Below are positions 24,641-35,996 of a stretch of DNA of 64,000 bases, piece by piece; positions within the stretch are counted from its first letter, which is position 1; each line of letters begins with the position of its first letter. Below the pieces are notes generated by a model, which saw only the letters and a list, made by a program, of their open reading frames with translations, was not told the DNA's origin and ran no database searches. The stretch spans positions 49,559,819 through 49,623,818 of the forward strand of contig OU862908.1 in NCBI GenBank assembly GCA_917880885.1, written 5' to 3'. A program made the translations under genes and the position numbers. Origin of the DNA: Limnephilus marmoratus (Eukaryota; Arthropoda; Insecta; Trichoptera; Limnephilidae).

Positions 24641-25029
24641 ACCCCAAAAACTAATAACAAAAAGGATAACCCATTTCACAACCTAACCTAACTTAACATT
24701 TTTCTATTTCAACCTTTTCTACGTAACCTACTCACAGGGCTGGGCAGTATTTGAATTACTTGTAATTGAAATACGTATTTGAAATACAAATACGTAATTT
24801 GTATTTCAATTACTTCCTAAAAATGTATTTTGTAATTGGTATTTCAATTACCTGCTTCTGAGGTATTTTGTAATTTCTATTTCAAATACTTGTGGCTTCA
24901 AAAAAATTTTTCAAATGCATTTAGCGATCTTAACAATGATAATGAAAAATAAACTGACATAGATAATACACGGACTAAAAACGCTAGAATCCTGTACTAT
25001 TATTGTCTTTTGTCCTATTATTTTTTTTT

Positions 25030-25243
25030 GACTCACGGGAAAGGACATGCAGGGAGAAACAATTTCTTTATTTGAATATGGCATTGCAACGCATGCCGGG
25101 AACCAGCTAGTGTTATTATAATAATAATTATTATTATCTAACACCTAAGTCGTATACCAAAAAACTTTTCAAGTGGATTGGAGACGAGATGTGTCTTCTG
25201 GGCAATATGATTGGTCAATTTTTGCACGTCTCTGTTTCACTCT
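25030..25243. repeat. Direct repeat within the hAT element, copy 1
   Basis: Matches 26073-26286 with about 2 differences in 214 bases and no gaps. It covers the last 80 bases of a Helitron-like element and 135 bases beyond it. Confidence 0.85.
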
Positions 25244-25515
25244 TACTAATGATTTATTTGTAGTTCTCTTAACATTGCTTTATAATTTATTGTACATTTT
25301 TTAATTTTTTTTAATAGCACTGTTGTTGTACATTTTGTATCAATATTATATTATACTTGTCGTTGCGTTGTATTGTTTATTATCATAATTTTGTATCATA
25401 GTATTAGATCAAGCATTATAGGAATAATGTGACCGAATATTAGATTATTTTTAAGTTAATCACTGTAGAGCGCACTTGAAGCGAAATAACATAAAACTGC
25501 GCTATGCAAATGTCA

Positions 25516-26153
25516 TCTATGTATATAAAAATGAATCCTGGTTTCCCTTGGTCACGTAATATCTTCAGAACGACTTTACCTATTTCATTAATTTTTTTAA
25601 AGTTTTCTAATACTTCGTAGAAGGTTCTTACGGAAAAAGAAATTAAGAAAATTACGCAGAAAATTGGATAATTTCAGAAAACTTGACGACTATTTTAACT
25701 TCGCACGTTTGACAGTTCGCGCGTTTGATGAAATTGAATTTAGCAGGAAGCTATTTTTTTTTGTAACAAAAGAATTGTCTATGGATTTTTTAAATTATAG
25801 ATATTTTAAATAGGTACCCATGTTAGGTACCAGATTTGATTGATTGTTTTTATAATACATAAAAATGAATATATTAATATGTGAAAAATGAAAATTCGAA
25901 TAAAAAAATTGTAATAGTTGGCACACGAGTTGTTTGAAAACTGAATGTACTGGGACTGAATATGTGGAACGTGGGAGGGGGGTTGGCGGGACGGGGGAGC
26001 GGTAGAGGGGAGAAGGTAGGCGGGGAAGCTGGAAGTGGAACGCAGGGGAAGGGAATGCGGGAGGGGAACGGGGACTCACGGGAAAGGACATGCAGGGAGA
26101 AACAATTTCTTTATTTGAATATGGCATTGCAACGCATGCCGGGAACCAGCTAG
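25516..26153 (+). mobile_element. Helitron-like non-autonomous element
   Basis: Begins with ATGTATATAAAAATGAATCC followed by a stretch typical of the left end of insect Helitron-like elements (TCAGAACGACTTTACC), and ends with GCCGGGAACCAGCTAGT. It has no terminal inverted repeats and no Rep/helicase ORF. Assigned from its ends only. Confidence 0.6.
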
Positions 26154-26286
26154 TGTTATTATAATAATAATTATTATTATCTAACACCTAAGTCCTATAC
26201 CAAAAAACTTTTCAAGTGGATTGGAGACGAGATGTGTCTTCTGGGCAATATGATAGGTCAATTTTTGCACGTCTCTGTTTCACTCT
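26073..26286. repeat. Direct repeat within the hAT element, copy 2
   Basis: Partner of 25030-25243. The pair is offset by 1043 bases. High identity says the duplication is recent compared with the element it lies in. Confidence 0.85.
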
Positions 26287-26807
26287 GCTCAGCTTTACTT
26301 CTATGGAAACGCACACTTAGATATGGGCACTTATGACAATTTATTGCAACCGAAGGTTCTACCAAAAACAAATGTATTTTGTAATTTGTATTTTGTATTT
26401 GAAATAAAAAAAATGGTTAAAATACTGTATTTTGTATTTCAAATACACTACTTGAAAGTATTTTGTATTTCGTATTTTAAATATGTACATGCGAAAAAGT
26501 ATTTTGTAATTTGTATTTTAAATACAGCAAAGCGTGTATTTTGCCCAGCCCTGCCTACTCAAATATTTTGTCTTTTGGCACCTTTCTTTCTAGGTACTTT
26601 TTCATGCTTGGTAGTTTAAAAGCGAAATCACCGCTAGCACTTCATTGAATATTTTGTAATTTGTAGTTTTGCTGCCTACCACCATTAAAAATACTAGGAC
26701 GTTTTAGGACTTTTCATGACGTTTCAGGGGGGTAAGTACTGGGGGCATCGCCCTGGTGAAAGACAACCATTAAAAATCGGAAGGTTTCTTGAAATGGTTT
26801 CTTATAA

Positions 26808-27530
26808 TCTTATGTATAAAAATCTCGGGTCACGGTGTTTGTGGTCGCACTCCTCCGAAACGGCTTGACCGATTTTTATGAAATGTTTTATGAATATTTG
26901 GTAGGTATGAGATAAGGTTTTATAGTATACTTCATACCGCTAGGTTATTAGGGTGTCCCTATGTAGAAAAAAAAAAAACATTTTTCTGACAATTTTTTTT
27001 GTATTTTTTTTTTACTTGACTTCAAAAATACAAATAACCTCAAATTTTAATCCTCCTAACCCCACCCTCCCATTTTTAGTATTTTTGTATAAACAAATTT
27101 GACCGTCTTTCGTATTTCAAACAGAACGGAATTATTTATGTTGTTGAATGACAGATGGCGCTGCGTCCATCTTATCGAACTTTCATCCACACATGCGCAA
27201 GACATTCACGAAAAGCGTCGCGTCATTTTGATATTTCATTCGGCATCATGTTCTCACGTGGGCAAACCATCGAGCTTATTTGTGTTGGCTAAAGACTCTT
27301 AGAAAAAATTGCTCTTCGAAATTCATATTGATTTTTTTATTTCATTTTCCTACTTTAGTTGGTGTTTTTTTTGTTTTTATCGGCGGTCATCGTCAGCGCT
27401 CCATTCTTCTCACTGTCATAGATCCCATCCCCACACACTTACAATACATTCGTTATTTTTTTATTTAACAACCAAAATATTCACTAGAAATAAATTATAT
27501 GGCAGAACAACGTTTGTCGGGCCAGCTAGT
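26808..27530 (+). mobile_element. Helitron-like non-autonomous element
   Basis: The left end has ATGTATAAAAATCTCGGGTC and CCGAAACGGCTTGACCGATT, a typical start in insect genomes; the right end is TCGGGCCAGCTAGT. ORFs inside have no recognised domain. Just to the left (about 26745-26780) are a few words of SINE1 (ATCGCCCTGGT, ACCATT). Confidence 0.65.
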
Positions 27531-27949
27531 AAATTATAAAATAAGTTAAATATCGGTACACAAATTATTTAAAATTGCAATCTCACCAAAGAAGAAGCTA
27601 GTTCTTGTGCTTAATGAGCGAGTTACATTAATTATAACAGAAATAGAATAACATTATGCAATAGGTAAGTTTATAAGAGGAACAATTGAAACATCTGGAT
27701 TATCTATACGTGTAGGTGTACATACATGGGATACAGTTACATACTAAAATATTGTGCACTTAAGACTTTGTTTACTTATTCTTTGATATAATTATACAAT
27801 TAAGCTGTATACACAATCTATGTACATACGTACATAAGGTGATGTTTATATTGCAATTGAAAGTTTACTGTAAAATATTAGAAATAAAATTTAAAAAAAA
27901 CACTGCAAAAAAAAACGATATTTGATGATCAACGAGGATCTGATAATAG

Positions 27950-28096
27950 CCAGGTACTTTACAACTTTCCCTTCTCTACTCCCTTTAGCCTCACAATATA
28001 CAATTGGTTTTGCCTTCAATTGGTTTTGCCTTCATTCCAGTGGCTCCGGAAAATCGGGAACATTTCGGACTCTTGTGCGGTATACACATAAAAAAG
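27950..28096 (+). mobile_element. SINE1 fragment, plus strand
   Basis: Shares AGCCAGGTACTT, CTTTAGCCTCACAATATAC, CAGTGGCTCC and CGGACTCTTGTGCGGTAT with SINE1 and ends in CATAAAAAA. It has a 19-base internal duplication (CAATTGGTTTTGCCTTCA-type) where other copies have the CCCCAATTGGGG palindrome. Confidence 0.7.
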
Positions 28097-28238
28097 GACT
28101 ACAAACAGATGAGATAACTTTCCTTTCAGTCCACTCTCTGTAAACTACGCCAATCCAATCCAATTCAATCTATTCAAGTAGCCTTTCTGCAGGATTGATA
28201 GTACCTACAGGCAACTTACAATAGTGACAACCGTTATA

Positions 28239-28629
28239 CAGGGTATCCGGGGGTAAAGTGCATTAACTTCGGGAGGAGATTCTACATGATAGTGTAAGTA
28301 AAAAAGATAAATAACTTTTTTCGAAATTCCAACTTGTAGGGGTAGTTTTGTGGTAAAAACATAAAATTTGACCGGCGTGCGCGGCCAGCTTTATTATTTT
28401 CCGCTGTTACGATACGGGCCTATCACCACCATTTATTGTTACCACGATCGTGCCCGGCAGGCTCCCGGCAAGTAAGATTGTACCTCACACTAAGGATTTT
28501 TAGTAGGTAGATCTTTTTGTATGGGAAAAAAAATGTTGGAATTTCGAAAAAAGTTGTTAATCTTTTTTACTCCTACCATCATGTAGAATTACCTCCCGAA
28601 GTTAATGCACTTTACTCCCGGACACCCTG
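28239..28629. mobile_element. Long-TIR MITE flanked by TA
   Basis: The ends are CAGGGTATCCGGG and CAGGGTGTCCGGG (inverted). The arms match for about 100 bases, including GTGCATTAACTTCGGGAGG and ACTTTTTTCGAAATTCCAAC. TA (or TATA) flanks both sides, as expected for Tc1/mariner-related MITEs. No ORF. Confidence 0.85.
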
Positions 28630-29918
28630 TATATTGTGATTTTTTATTTTAATTTAATTTTATTAGGAACATTAACAGGTTAATAACATTACACACATTA
28701 AAGGCAAATAACAAATTAAAATAATTAGGTTATAACCCAATAACTAATGTTCACATCATGCGCAAATAATAATAAAAAAGTCGATAATTATTAGTTTTTT
28801 TTTTTTACTTAATATTATATAGTTAAGAACTAGAAAAGCTGTGTAGACGTAACTTAGATACACTGTCTAATATATAAAGATACAGACAAGAAAAGTATAA
28901 AAAATAACTAAATGTAGGTATATATCCTATTAATATCTTAGCCCAGAGATGGTGAACCTTTACGTATCAACGTGCCATTATTCGAAAGAAATGTTTAATG
29001 AAATCACAGACGAGCCATCAAATAATTTTTTTGTTATTATTGGGAAAATAATAATAATAAATACTTACTATCAATCAAAAACGCTTTATTTACTACTACT
29101 AAATAGGAACATTTCGCATTATACGCGTAATTTAAATTGAAGTAAAATTAGTGTGACTTCTGTTGTTGTAGGTTAGATAACAAATAACATATGTTAGGGT
29201 TGTAAGATGTTACTTTTAGCAGAATGCATGCTGAACTGCAGTCATCTGTCAAACGGTTTCTAACCGACTCTTTAATGTTGTTCATCTCTGAAAATAATGA
29301 CTCGCAGGCATAGATTGATGAAAATATTGTTAAAATACATGAGCCAGCTTCTTCAAATACCGGTATAAATGAGGTTGGTGTGGGGGAAGCGGTGGGAGGG
29401 GGGAAAGGGGGTAGGGATTTATCATGAATTTAATTAAAAATTGAGAAACGACTTCGGAATCTCTAACGTACGCGGGCTATCAATGAGATGGAATTTATAG
29501 ATTCCAAGACAGATTAAATACCTTTACCGTATCCCGAAGCAAACCTTAATCAATACAATGTTCGGACTCCATCACATTGAATACCATCGTTATATTTGCG
29601 AAACAACAATGACGTGCCAAGTTATTGAAGATCTACTTTAAATAACAATGCCTACTAGATCAGTTGAAAGCTGACTTGGATAAAATGTTGTTTAGGTGAG
29701 TGACTTGCCATTTCACAACATCAATAAGGCTACGGTAGAAGAATTTTAACAAGCGAAAATGAAATGTTATTGATTTTATTAAAGGCAAGGGCAACATTAT
29801 AATAGTAGAGCTTATAAAAACTTGAAGGTTAAAGACAGTTTATCATCTTCATGTTCTGGAAACGTAATACATACGAATATTTTTATCTCCAATTATACAA
29901 ATTATATATTTATTTATT
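28630..29918. other. Intron sequence, nothing recognised
   Basis: AT-rich with a G-rich patch at about 29375-29415. I see no exon and no named repeat. Confidence 0.45.
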
Positions 29919-30420
29919 ACTAGCAGACCCGGCCACACGTTGCTGTGGCTAACGAAACACAACGCCATTACACAATCTTTATAAAATCCACACCACCCGC
30001 TTGCCAGCTGCCCGCTGCCCGCTGCCTGAATTGAATATTTGAATTTATCGGCTTTTCTCTACTATAATCGCCACTAATTATACAATGCTTGCAATGCAAC
30101 ACTCGATATTTGAAAAGGGAAAATCAAATACCTATTTACTCTAGGACATCTATTTTCCAATTTCTTCCGTAGAACGCATTTCAAAAGTGACTATAGTACG
30201 GCCCGCCAGCCGTTTTAAATCACACAAAAATATGTTTTCTTTGAATTTATCGGTTTTTCTCTAATATAATTTAAATGTATTATACATATAAACATTCCTC
30301 TTCAATCACTCTATCTATTGGTGAAAACCGTATGAAAATCTGTTACGTAGTTTAAAAGATTAACGCGCTCATACATTTTGAGCGACTTCATTTTATACTA
30401 TGTAATGATAGATAGATACA
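29919..30420 (-). mobile_element. Helitron-like non-autonomous element, minus strand
   Basis: On the minus strand it ends with GTTGCTGTGGC-type complement, GGCCGGGTCTGCTAGT (complement at 29919-29934). Near its start it has the ATAGATAGAGTGATT and AAACTACGTAACAGATTTTC words common in insect Helitron-like elements. No ORF. Confidence 0.6.
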
Positions 30421-31265
30421 AAAGAAAATACAAATTATATATTAGGAAACTTTGCCTGTCCAACTAGGAAAGTTTCCCGTTCCAGGACAGAGAAATTGAA
30501 AGGTTTAGTTCATATTATTCATTACATAGCAAAAAAATAGAAAAAGTAACCTGGTAGTTTATATTATATTCGGATTTACTGAATTAACCTGGTAACATAC
30601 AATATATTCGGATTTACAGTGTATGAGATAAGTAGGTAAGTTAGTAGTATTGAAAAGTGTAAACCAAGTACCTGATAACAAGTTGGAGGAATTACAATAA
30701 GATTTACAACATAAAGAGATGTGTGTTAGATTATGTGTTCAGAAGTGTGAACTTATAAATGTGGACGTAAAGATCTAAGAGCTAAAACCTTGAATCGTCT
30801 TTTGATTTTTAGTTATCTTTTTAATTTCGCACTCCTTAAATAAAAATGATGAAAAATCTGCTTTAGAAAAAGCAAAGATGAAAACAACGTTTTTATTTCG
30901 TTTGAACTTGTAGCATTGCTTTGGCAAGTTATGCATCAATTTTGAGGCATCGGAGTACTTACCTTTCATGATGCTCGGTAATTATAAATCCAGGAGAAGA
31001 TGGAACACCTATCTATTTTTCGTAACTAATTTATATATTTGGTTGGGATAGGTCATATTAGTTGTCAATTCAGTTTCATATCAGGATTGATACTTTACAT
31101 TAATACTGTTTTAATATATTTTTCTAGTAATGCGAAATGAGTTTTCAATAAAGTTGAATACGTGGTAAAGTTGGTGACCATTTCCATCTTTGATAATTTA
31201 GCTTTGATTTCAATATTTAAAAGGGAAAGAAAAAGTGTTTTGGCAAAAAATTTACGGGGTGACCG
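30421..31265. other. Intron sequence, nothing recognised
   Basis: Contains a short local duplication (TATATTCGGATTTAC at about 30567 and 30603). No gene evidence. Confidence 0.45.
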
Positions 31266-31810
31266 GACAATTCAGAATGAACTCAACTGAACGCCTACTT
31301 TGAATATTCATTAAAAGTTATATAAAAATGTTTAACAGGTTACGTTAGGTTAGGTATGGACCATCTACGGGTCAGAAGGGATTCGTGGATGGTTTGAAAA
31401 CTCGACTATCATGGAGAGCATTAGTTTCTGTGTTACCGACCTCCGTCACCGATAGCATATACTGTTTTATCTCCTGATTGCCAATGGTTATGCCAATTGG
31501 GAGAGCTGTCTTGATGTTAAATAGAATCGCATCGAATATCGATATGTTTAACATCAATGAAGCAAAATTTAGACGGCAAGCATCGTTGCTGTTAGTCTGT
31601 GAATGGCTCGTGCTTCATTGATGTTTAAATTGAATAATCTAATAATAATATTTTACTCTATAATATTTTAACACTTTGATATTTTTGTTTCGTAATGTCT
31701 TTAAAATGAATAGATTGAATTGAATTAAATTGAAATGAGGTTATTGGCTAGTTTTCTTTTTTTTTCATAGCTTTTAATGACTTTTCAACGAAGTGGCTTA
31801 ATCTGAATTG
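31266..31810. mobile_element. Small TIR MITE, interrupted
   Basis: The left half (31266-31342, ACAATTCAGAATGAACTCAA..., GTTAGGTTAGGT) and the right half (31735-31810, AGCTTTTAATGACTTTTCAA..., CTGAATTGTCG) together match the intact 176-bp MITE at 43672-43847. About 390 bases separate them. The inserted block has no intact ORF; it ends in AT-rich sequence and the flanks share AGGT. Confidence 0.65.
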
Positions 31811-31907
31811 TCGTGGAACCCAATTACCGATATAAACATTTTGGACCACTATCCCAAGAACAAAAAATGTTAGAGAATGAAATAACAATATTAAAACAGT
31901 AACAAAC

Positions 31908-32089
31908 CTTGAATGGTTCAAACAGGTTGTGGTATACTTCCTCCAGCTCGGGGTCAAACTTGACCGGCCTCATGTCGTAGATGATGAACACCACGTGGGC
32001 AATGTTGATCAGGAAGAAGGAGAAGTTCCACGTGAACACGTCCGGAGCGCAGATCACATGCCACGCCCACACAGAGTAGATCAAAAAGG
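31908..32089 (-). CDS. bves: Popeye-domain protein, exon with membrane segments 2-3
   Basis: The exon is 182 bases: two bases completing a codon, then 60 codons. Its acceptor is TTTCCCGCGTAG and its donor AAG|GTTTGT. It encodes FLIYSVWAWHVICAPDVFTW, NFSFFLINIAHVVFIIYDMR and PVKFDPELEEVYHNLFEPFK. Two hydrophobic stretches are membrane segments; the short WAW..CAPD..WN linker and the RPVKF.PELEEVY.NLF.P segment are Popeye-family landmarks. With the upstream exon the junction codon reads GCC (HIVSA|FLIYSVW). The following exon starts in phase 0, as required. Confidence 0.92.
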
Positions 32090-32155
32090 CTACGCGGGAA
32101 AGGAAAATGCACGTGTCAACAGTTAATTGCAGAGATTAAAATAAAGAATCATTTT

Positions 32156-32513
32156 AGAAAAATGAAACAATACAACTTTGTATAAACCACTTATATAATG
32201 CATAAATCCGACCGGTTTCGGAACAACCGTTCCTTCTTCAGGGAAAGCTTATACTAATTTGACAGTTTCGAACAATGTTTTATTATGGTAGGGGTGGAGC
32301 CGTTGCTAGTTATTAATGTAGATTGGGTGGGTAGGTATTAATGTAGAGTGGGTGGGTAGGGGAACATATCCATGATTGGGCTATAAGACAATATTTTTTG
32401 TTGGTTGATAATAGATTCATTATTTTTAAGGGATTGGAACGGTTGTTCCGAAACCGGTCGGATGTACGCATTATATAAGTGGTTTATACAAAGTTGTATT
32501 GTTTCATTTTTCT
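32156..32513. mobile_element. Inverted pair of Penelope-like ends
   Basis: Arms at 32156-32233 and 32436-32513 are near-perfect inverted copies (about 77 bases), separated by 200 bases with no ORF. On the minus strand the left arm has CCCTGAAGAAGGAAC, a hairpin GGAAC/GTTCC, then GAAACCGGTCGG, the same hairpin-plus-GAAAC layout as the Penelope ends at 24572 and 53843. Assigned to Penelope by that layout only. Confidence 0.5.
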
Positions 32514-32847
32514 ATAATGGATAACCACAAAGTGATAGCTACATTAAAAAATATAAAGAACCATTTATTTATTGATGCCTTAAAGGCTTTTACATGTAGT
32601 TACATTTTCTTTGTAAGTTGCACAAAGGAGTAAATTAAGTACATAACATAATAAGCGTATAAAGGAAGTAAGTGTGTTCATTACAGTACATATGGGTATT
32701 AGTTATTTATAGTACCCTTGATGTAAGATTACGTAATCTATACATTCTAGAATTAAAAAGTTATTGTTTTTCTAAAATTATTCTGTAAAATTATGCATGT
32801 TGAATTACGTTTGTAGTTATTTTGAATATTGAATTCGTTGTTTTGTA

Positions 32848-34064
32848 TAGTTTGGCAAGAAAGTGTAGAAATTAAATAAATTGAAACTAAACGTTTTCAT
32901 TACTATGGCAGCACCGAATTATATGACGTTTCCTTTGGCTGTCATGTTATCGCATGTTACGGTTGATTTATTGTCATAAATCTGAGTAGAAGATCGCTGA
33001 TTTGATAATATTTTTATTCATTGTTTGCCTGAATTTAATTAAAATGAATAAATCATTACATAGTGATGCAAGAGGGGTTGTATTCTGCGTTTTTCAACGC
33101 TGCCTAGCCGAGTGTCACGCGAAGAAGATTCTGTCTGATTTAGAAGATGTTTACAAACGAACTGCAGAAATGACTGGTACGTAGTATAGTTTGTTTAATA
33201 AATTTCATTAGTATTACAAGATTTATGCCAATTTTTGAGCGATAATAACCATTACAATCTGATTTGAGGTTATGTTATAAAAATTCGAATTTGACATTTC
33301 GATTTGACAGTTAATATGCGGCCACAGGAAAAAGGGAATAACTCAATAAAAAAAAATAATATGCAACTTCTTTAAACTCGTAGAAAAGTTACTTTTTTCT
33401 AGTTTTCTCTTTTTTTCTTTCTAAGTGAATATTATCTAGTATGTGTTTTTAAAACTACCTTCTATAATAATAATTTTAATGATATTTTTCACACACAGGT
33501 AAATCTGAAACAACGGTAAGACGAATCGTCAAGGAAGGGGAAAAGGTAGATGGAAAATTTGAAACACCGGGAAAACGGAAAATGGGCATAATAATAATAA
33601 TATGTAATAGCATAAGTGCTGATGTTTGGAAAAATTGTTGCAAACACGTGATTAAAATTGAGGCAGAATATTATGCACGAGGCAGTACTATATATGATGA
33701 TATCGATGAACTGCGTTTAGATGAAGATGAAGTTACGGAAGAAGAAGAATCACACGAGGACAAAGACAATAATTACATGTCGGGTGTTGAATTAACAGAC
33801 ATAAATTTTTAAGTACCTACGTTTTTATATCGAAATAACCGCCCACTTAAAACTTATTTTGTTTTATTTTGCTTCTATAAAATAACAGTTTTTTGTGCAA
33901 TTTTTTTGAAAATACAAATACGCTATGAAATATGCATTTTGCAAGAAGTGTTCTTTTAAAACATACTTACATTCTGTGTTTTATGAGCCATCTTGGTGTT
34001 GCCATTTAAAACTAGAAAACGATCCAGCGCCATCATTTATTTTCTACACTTAATTGCCAAACTG
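32848..34064. mobile_element. TA-flanked TIR DNA transposon carrying a split gene
   Basis: Terminal inverted repeats of about 70 bases: left AGTTTGGCAAGAAAGTGTAG... to GTTTTC and ATGGCAGCACC; right, inverted, CAGTTTGGCAATTAAGTGTA... to GTTTTC and ATGGCAACACC. The dinucleotide TA flanks both ends (32846-32847 and 34065-34066). This suggests a Tc1/mariner/IS630-type element. The element lies in the first bves intron found, antisense to bves, and holds the two-exon gene below. Confidence 0.8.
33044..33812 (+). CDS. Two-exon transposase-derived protein: HTH region kept, catalytic core deleted
   Basis: Exon 1 is 33044-33176 and exon 2 is 33499-33812. The donor G|GTACGT and acceptor CACACACAG join in frame (TG|K across the junction) to a 148-residue protein. 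The start chosen is MNKSLHSD; an in-frame ATG 42 bases upstream exists. Residues about 20-60 (ILSDLEDVYKRTAEMTGKSE, TTVRRIVKEGE) look like the helix-turn-helix of insect IS630/Tc1-type transposases. The end (WKNCCKHVIKIEAEYY, then an acidic run and MSGVELTDINF) resembles the C-terminus of the same proteins. The DDE catalytic region is absent: the join is near KRKMGIIIIICNSI. It could be a dead deletion derivative or a DNA-binding repressor. Confidence 0.65.
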
Positions 34065-34499
34065 TATGTAAAATCACGTTTGTAGTTACATGATAAGTTT
34101 TTGAATTTTTTTTGCTAATATCCCTTTAAGTAGTGTTTTATTTATAATATGTGTAAACACTCCTCCCATAACCATGAGTTACTGGAACTCAATTTATGGA
34201 GTAGTAGAATAATTAGGAAAAACATGATATAATTTTGCATATTGTTATAATTTGAAGTGTTATATTTGTTTGTCATAAATAAATAAAATGAATAATAGGT
34301 TACAGCGTTATGAAGGTTATTTGTAGTGGTATGATGCCAAAATGACATTTTCAGTACAATAATTATATTGATGTTTCAAAGAATTTCAGTTAACGTCAAA
34401 AAATCTTTTAAATTTTACTGTTCGGTTCGGTTTAGCGCCCAATTTCCTGTAATACAGCTAACACAGTTACATTAGTAAGAAAATATAATCAATATATAT

Positions 34500-34867
34500 C
34501 TTGAAAGAAAGTCCAAAAAAACGTGCGTCCTGCAAAAACTCCGAAACGAACCCCTATACTATCAAGTTGTATGGTGTGGTAGATCTCTATCCCCTTTCCG
34601 ACGGTGCCCATTTTTACCTAAACGGCGTGCTTTTGAAGATATAAGAGCTGGAAGTTTAGAAATTTCTAAAACACTCTCCCGGAAAGTTGTAGAAGGTTCG
34701 ATCTAGAAGTTCTGGAAGGAGTGGCGGAGTATGTAGGTGAGTCTAAAAGTTTCGAGAAGTAGGAACATTCAGGAATGTTCGGGAATAGGGAATCAGGAAC
34801 ATCACTACGGAACATTCCAGAACACTTTCGAATGTTTTCCTGAGCGAAGCCGGGTACCCCAGCTAGT
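34500..34867 (+). mobile_element. Helitron-like non-autonomous element
   Basis: Contains CTCCGAAACGAACCCCTATA near the left and ends GCGAAGCCGGGTACCCCAGCTAGT (CTAGT at 34863-34867), preceded by GGAACATTCC-type repeats. The left boundary is approximate. A LINE fragment begins about 30 bases later. Confidence 0.6.
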
Positions 34868-34894
34868 ATTAATATAACAGAATAATAAAATATA

Positions 34895-35996
34895 ATAAAA
34901 TCCTATCTGTCCAATAGAAAACAATGTGTTAACATAGGAGATAAAAACAATCAATTCGAGAATATAAACTATGGAGTTCCACAAGGATCAATACTGGGAC
35001 CACTTTTATTCCAAATATACATAAATGACATCTGTCAGCTAAAACTACATGGTGAAATTTTATTATACGCAGATGATACGGCAATATTTTACTTCGGCAA
35101 AAACTTAGAAAGTCTGTTAGAACAATCTCAAATGGATCTTAATGTACTAAACGATTGGCTAATAAAAAATATATTAACAATAAATATTAATAAAACCGGT
35201 TACATGATCTTAAGCTCACCTAAAAGAATAATATCACCGCATAAACCATTACAAATAGAAGAAAGAGACCTGCATATTCTAGATAGCGAAAAATACCTGG
35301 GCTTGTACATTGATAAACATCCGACATTTAAACAACACGTAGAAAAACTAAAAACAAAAATCATCCCATTGATTGGTGTATTTGGTAGAATTGCTCATCT
35401 TCTACCAACAGAGGTAAAGAGAGGCTTATACTTTAGCTTAATACAGTCCCACCTAAATTATTTAATAGAAATATGGGGAAACACATACATTACGTACTCA
35501 AACGAATTACAAATAATACAAAACAAAGCTATTAAAAAACTCTTCAACTATAACCCGGACACTCCCACAAAAAAACTATACAAGGAAATGAATCTTTTGA
35601 AAATAAGAACATTGTATGAATATAACATATGTCTTTTAATCTACAAAATACAAAATGGACTTATACACACAAACACAACATTAATAAAAACATCACAAGT
35701 ACACGAACATTATACTAGACAACACAATAAATTGTATACAAATACTGTCAAGACTGAAGGTGGCAAGAAAAGTATTGGCCACGAGGGAGTTCACATATAT
35801 AATCTCCTTCTAGATAACCTTACAGCAGAAAAGAATATAAAAACCTTTAAAAAAGAACTATTTAAACTTAAGATGTTAGAACAAAATTAAAAATATTGCT
35901 ACTACACCTGTACTACATATGCTCTGTACTTAAGTTAAGAAAGCGAAATACTATATTTCTTTTAACTTAATAATAAAAAAAAAAAAAAAAAAAAAA
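34895..35996 (+). mobile_element. 5'-truncated LINE with A-tail
   Basis: Starts inside the RT domain and ends in a run of 22 A at 35975-35996. Before the tail is a long hairpin: TTAAGTTAAGAAA (35930-35942) with TTTCTTTTAACTTAA (35956-35970). Truncation at the 5' end is the normal outcome of incomplete target-primed reverse transcription. Confidence 0.85.
34901..35890 (+). pseudogene. C-terminal two-thirds of a LINE reverse transcriptase, uninterrupted
   Basis: The frame is open from SYLSNRKQCVNIGDKNN through YGVPQGSILGPLLFQIYIND, the catalytic box LLYADDTAIFYF and the thumb (LNDWLIKNILTININKTGYM, YLGLYIDKH) to the stop after KLKMLEQN. There is no internal stop in 330 codons, so the insertion looks fairly young. 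It lacks the palm's first catalytic aspartate, the endonuclease and ORF1. It is related to, but clearly different from, LINE A and LINE B. Confidence 0.85.

Larger units (their letters stand above)
22422..24670. mobile_element. Penelope-like element, head-to-head inverted composite
   Basis: Two partial copies face each other. The left one lies on the minus strand (C-terminal RT and GIY-YIG parts, 24110 down to 23011), the right one on the plus strand (24141-24469). The outer ends (22422-22575 and 24500-24670) are inverted copies of one terminal repeat, reading out as CTACCTCCTTCTTTAGCC and its complement. Inverted, partly deleted copies with terminal repeats are typical of Penelope-like retroelements. 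A LINE tail is inserted in the left arm. The whole unit lies in the bves intron between the exons at 22217 and 31908. Confidence 0.85.
24735..26553. mobile_element. hAT-type element with perfect 8-bp target duplication
   Basis: The ends are CAGGGCTGGGCA and its exact inverted complement TGCCCAGCCCTG. The flanks are an identical 8-base CCTACTCA (24727-24734 and 26554-26561). Eight-base duplications and CAG-type ends are the hAT pattern. The subterminal 150-200 bases on each side consist of degenerate GTATTTTGTAATTTGTATTT repeats, possible transposase-binding sites. There is no transposase gene. A Helitron-like element lies inside, with part of it and its flank duplicated. Confidence 0.88.

Noticed and set aside
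24911..26187. Two ORFs starting with the same MLDNNNYYYN residues
   Set aside because: Produced by the 214-base direct repeat with an ATT-rich tract; no domain.
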